DNA of 45,602 nt from Candidatus Avibacteroides excrementipullorum (GTDB lineage Bacteria > Bacteroidota > Bacteroidia > Bacteroidales > Bacteroidaceae), in contig DVIH01000047.1 in assembly GCA_018711405.1 (NCBI GenBank), positions 1-45,602 of the forward strand, written 5' to 3'. Below the pieces are notes generated by a model. It was not told the origin of the DNA and ran no database searches. It saw only the letters and a program-made list of their open reading frames with translations. Made by a program: the position numbers and the translations under genes. Below are positions 43,249 through 45,602 of the stretch, piece after piece (position 1 is the stretch's first letter; each line of letters opens with the position of its first letter).

Positions 43249-44034
43249 TCACTTCTTTCCATACAAAAATTCCAATTTTTCTTTTGCTTGCGAATATCCG
43301 ATATTGAAAATCTCTCCGGCCTTTTCCAGTTCCCTGTTGTTGTATTTTTCCAAGCCTTTCAGTTCTATAAGCACATCGGCCATTTCCTTGTCGCGCATCG
43401 CATTGTTGCAAAACATGAAGTTGTAGCAGCGTGTCGCTATGCTGATGGCATTTTTCTTATATTGCTTGGCATTTATGACGCTCAGATTTATGGCGATAAT
43501 CTCCTCGCATTCATTTCTCACCGGAGATACCGGAAGATTTTTGAACACTCCTCCGTCCACATAATTGGTTCCGTTTATCACCACAGGCGCAAACATCACA
43601 GGCATACAGCAGGAAGCCGCTATGCACAACGGCAGGTCGCCTTTCCTGAATTGCACGGAAATGCCGTGATCGAGATCACTGGCCGTTATGACAAGCGGTA
43701 TTTTCAAGTCTTCTATGCGAAGAACAGAAAGGTTGCCTTTGAGAAAGTCGATGAATTCTTTAAGCGTAAACAGTCCTTTCAGACTTCTTGCAAACTTGGT
43801 CAAATCAAAAAAATTATGATTATCGAACACGTGCAAGATTTCGTATGGTTCTTTCCCATCGGCTATAAAAGCCCCGACTAAGGCACCGGCGCTGGTACCC
43901 GATATTATATCAGGCTTAAATCCGTATTCAAACAAAGCCTGGCTCACGCCAAGATGCGCAAAACCTTTTATGAAGCCACCGCTGAAAACGAACCCCAGTT
44001 TGTATCTTTTCCTCAAGACATTGTCATCGGCCAT
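43249..44034 (-). CDS. Patatin-like phospholipase
   Basis: This is a 261-residue serine acyl-hydrolase with a Ser-Asp dyad, Ser in GTSAG (G-x-S-x-G) and Asp in YVDGGVFKNLPV (D-G-G). The oxyanion loop is FSGGFIKGFAHLG. ATG 44034 (MADDNVLRKRYKLGFV) is preferred to the TTG 44049 in the track. No signal peptide or membrane helix is seen, so it is likely cytoplasmic and membrane-associated. It lies 37 nt after the fabD stop, suggesting a link to lipid turnover, but the substrate is unknown. Confidence 0.9.
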   Translation of the reverse strand: MADDNVLRKRYKLGFVFSGGFIKGFAHLGVSQALFEYGFKPDIISGTSAGALVGAFIADGKEPYEILHVFDNHNFFDLTKFARSLKGLFTLKEFIDFLKGNLSVLRIEDLKIPLVITASDLDHGISVQFRKGDLPLCIAASCCMPVMFAPVVINGTNYVDGGVFKNLPVSPVRNECEEIIAINLSVINAKQYKKNAISIATRCYNFMFCNNAMRDKEMADVLIELKGLEKYNNRELEKAGEIFNIGYSQAKEKLEFLYGKK

Positions 44035-44071
44035 ATCGTCACACCGCAAGTTCTATAGGATATACCTCCGA

Positions 44072-44956
44072 TTATTTCACTGCCGAATGAGCATCAGCAT
44101 CCGGAGAAATTTTCTTTATCAATCCCTGAAGCACATTTCCCGGTCCGCATTCAATGAATTCAGTAGCGCCATCGGCTATCATGTTTCTGACAGTCTGTGT
44201 CCATCTCACCGGAGAAGTGAGCTGTGCTATAAGATTGTTCTTTATCGTCTCAGGGTCTGTCTGAGGCATTGCGTTCACATTCTGATATACAGGGCAGGCT
44301 GGTTTGGCAAAAGCCGTTGCCTTGATAGCTTCTTCCAGTTCTGCACGTGCAGGTTCCATCAGTGGAGAGTGGAACGCGCCGCCCACTTTCAACGGCAATG
44401 CCCTTTTGGCTCCGGCAGCTTTCATGAGTTCGCAAGCTGCGCCCACGCCTTCTATGGAACCGGATATGACAACCTGTCCCGGACAATTGTAGTTGGCAGC
44501 CACACATACACCGGCATTTACCGAAGCGCATATCTCCTCCACTTTCTCATCCGGCAATCCCAATACGGCAGCCATAGTGGAAGGCTGCAATTCGCACGCT
44601 TTCTGCATAGCCATGGCACGCGCATAGACCAATTTCAAACCGTCTTCAAAAGAAAGCGCGCCTGCAACTACCAATGCGGAAAACTCGCCGAGCGAATGGC
44701 CTGCCGTCATATCAGGCTTTACGCTGTCGGTTATGGAATAAGCCGAAATGACCGAATGCAGAAATACCGCCGGCTGAGTGACTTTGGTCTGCTTCAATTC
44801 ATCTTCAGAACCGTTGAACATGATGTCGGTTATCCTGAAGCCTAAAATATCGTTGGCCGATTCAAACAGTCTCTTTGCCGATTCCGAATTATCATAAAAG
44901 TCTTTACCCATTCCCGAGAATTGGGCTCCCTGACCGGGAAAAACAAATGCTTTCAT
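44072..44956 (-). CDS. fabD: FabD, malonyl-CoA:ACP transacylase
   Basis: FabD loads malonyl groups on acyl-carrier protein for fatty-acid synthesis. It is 294 residues. It opens MKAFVFPGQGAQFSGMGKDFYD; the catalytic Ser is in GHSLGEFSAL, the Arg in LVYARAMAMQ, and the His in GGAFHSPLM. NCPGQVVISG and CGPGNVLQGLIKK complete the usual set. It is located 22 nt after the zinc-ribbon coiled-coil gene. Confidence 0.96.
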   Translation of the reverse strand: MKAFVFPGQGAQFSGMGKDFYDNSESAKRLFESANDILGFRITDIMFNGSEDELKQTKVTQPAVFLHSVISAYSITDSVKPDMTAGHSLGEFSALVVAGALSFEDGLKLVYARAMAMQKACELQPSTMAAVLGLPDEKVEEICASVNAGVCVAANYNCPGQVVISGSIEGVGAACELMKAAGAKRALPLKVGGAFHSPLMEPARAELEEAIKATAFAKPACPVYQNVNAMPQTDPETIKNNLIAQLTSPVRWTQTVRNMIADGATEFIECGPGNVLQGLIKKISPDADAHSAVK

Positions 44957-44978
44957 ATTCTAAATACTTATATTTATA

Positions 44979-45602
44979 TTATGCTTCTATTTTTTCTCCT
45001 TTATCTCCATTGGCCAGTTCCGGATCTATCATGATCCTGCCGCAATATTCGCATACGATGATTTTCTTGCGCATACGGATGTCGAGCTGACGCTGTGGCG
45101 GTATCTCGTTGAAGCATCCGCCGCAGGCTCCGCGCTCCACAGTCACGATGCCGAGACCGTTTTTGGAGTTTTTCCTTATTCTCTTGAATGCTTGCAACAG
45201 GCGGGGTTCAATGAGCACTTCCAGAGATTTCGCCTTGCCGCGCAACTTTTCCTCCTCTTGTTTCGTTTCGCCTATTATGTCGTCCAGTTCGGATTTTTTA
45301 GTTTCCAAATCGCCCTTACGCTCTTCCAGTTGAGTCATAGTTGCGGCCAATTCTTCTTCTTTTGCCTTTTGCGATTTGGTAAATTCCGATATGCGTTTTT
45401 CGCAGAGTTCTATCTCCAGCGTCTGAAATTCTATCTCCTTAGTCAGGAAATCAAACTCCCTGTTATTCCTTACATTTTCCTGTTTTTCTTTATATTTGTC
45501 TATAGACAGTTTCGCTTCGCTGATTTCACCTTTTTTCTTTGTAATGTCCTTTTTCAGCTCGGCCATGTCTGTCTTTATGTTCTCAATACGTGTGTTGAGG
45601 CG
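44979..45602 (-). CDS. C4-type zinc-ribbon coiled-coil protein (N-terminus beyond window)
   Basis: At least 207 residues are visible; the frame continues past the window edge (RLNTRIENIKTD precedes the first ATG in the track). A long coiled coil (LSIDKYKEKQENVRNN through EELAATMTQLEERKGDLETK) is followed by a C4 zinc ribbon: ERGACGGCFNEIPPQ and VCEYCGRIMIDPE. This is the DUF164/CT398-like family, usually about 250 residues, often next to Nif3-like genes. The function is unproven, with a role near nucleic acids suggested for relatives. It precedes fabD by 22 nt. Confidence 0.88.
   Translation of the reverse strand, partial: RLNTRIENIKTDMAELKKDITKKKGEISEAKLSIDKYKEKQENVRNNREFDFLTKEIEFQTLEIELCEKRISEFTKSQKAKEEELAATMTQLEERKGDLETKKSELDDIIGETKQEEEKLRGKAKSLEVLIEPRLLQAFKRIRKNSKNGLGIVTVERGACGGCFNEIPPQRQLDIRMRKKIIVCEYCGRIMIDPELANGDKGEKIEA

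Overview
The window looks like a chromosomal segment of a member of the Bacteroidales (phylum Bacteroidota). The evidence is the gene content: CarboxypepD_reg-type TonB-dependent receptors, a DUF5686 outer-membrane protein, a tiny histone H1-like protein, a PyrK/PyrDB pair and a eukaryote-like GlgB. In addition, many upstream regions carry the Bacteroides -7 box TAnnTTTG instead of an E. coli -10, and few genes have a clear Shine-Dalgarno. Isoleucine ATA codons are frequent. I cannot fix the genus; Muribaculaceae is only a guess. I saw no rRNA, tRNA, CRISPR array, insertion sequence or prophage.

Layout. 1-2.4 kb: 3' part of a biotin locus read leftwards (small RRWS-type protein, bioB, bioA cut by the window edge), headed by a relic of a vsr mismatch-repair gene. 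2.6-5.1 kb: a lone TonB-dependent receptor. 5.2-6.9 kb: pyrK-pyrD. 7.2-10.8 kb: histone H1-like gene, a secreted PI-PLC-like enzyme, glgB and a small partner. 10.8-14.6 kb: TonB receptor plus secreted phosphatase behind a PHO-box-like promoter. 14.9-22.7 kb: a seven-gene leftward transcription unit cysQ - SLC13 permease - cysC - cysD - cysN - sulfotransferase - secreted PCMD-like protein. This unit can import a divalent anion, make PAPS, transfer sulfate to an acceptor and clear the PAP product. 23.1-27.6 kb: PepSY-like protein, secreted nitrilase-fold hydrolase, YitT-family protein, galE and UDP-xylose synthase. 27.7-34.1 kb: CDF metal exporter, MATE exporter, a lipoprotein/SH3/zinc-ribbon membrane protein, a U32 (RlhA-type) protein and a zinc alcohol dehydrogenase. 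34.1-45.6 kb: aspS, GtrA, a nucleotide-sugar-type epimerase, DUF5686, a DEAD-box helicase, a cytoplasmic GH13 enzyme, a patatin, fabD and a partial C4 zinc-ribbon coiled-coil protein.

The most unusual structure is a dispersed intergenic repeat family that I do not recognise. Six copies (starting at 2513, 8345, 14706, 22957, 30039 and 37447) each span exactly 79 nt. Each is built of four 13-nt cores separated by three 9-nt linkers, a strict 22-nt period. Two core families (GATGTGCGCCATC-like and GATCGGCTCGGTA-like) occur in either orientation. Core combinations differ between copies, but copy length, unit number and orientation relative to the upstream gene's stop codon are constant. All six lie just after a stop codon; one supplies the stop codon and last residues of its neighbour. 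Five of the six sites have no other obvious terminator hairpin, while gene ends with ordinary hairpins lack the element. It may be a transcript-end structure, an array of protein-binding sites, or a non-autonomous mobile repeat.

All start choices, operons and functions are read from sequence and family knowledge recalled from memory; no searches were run.
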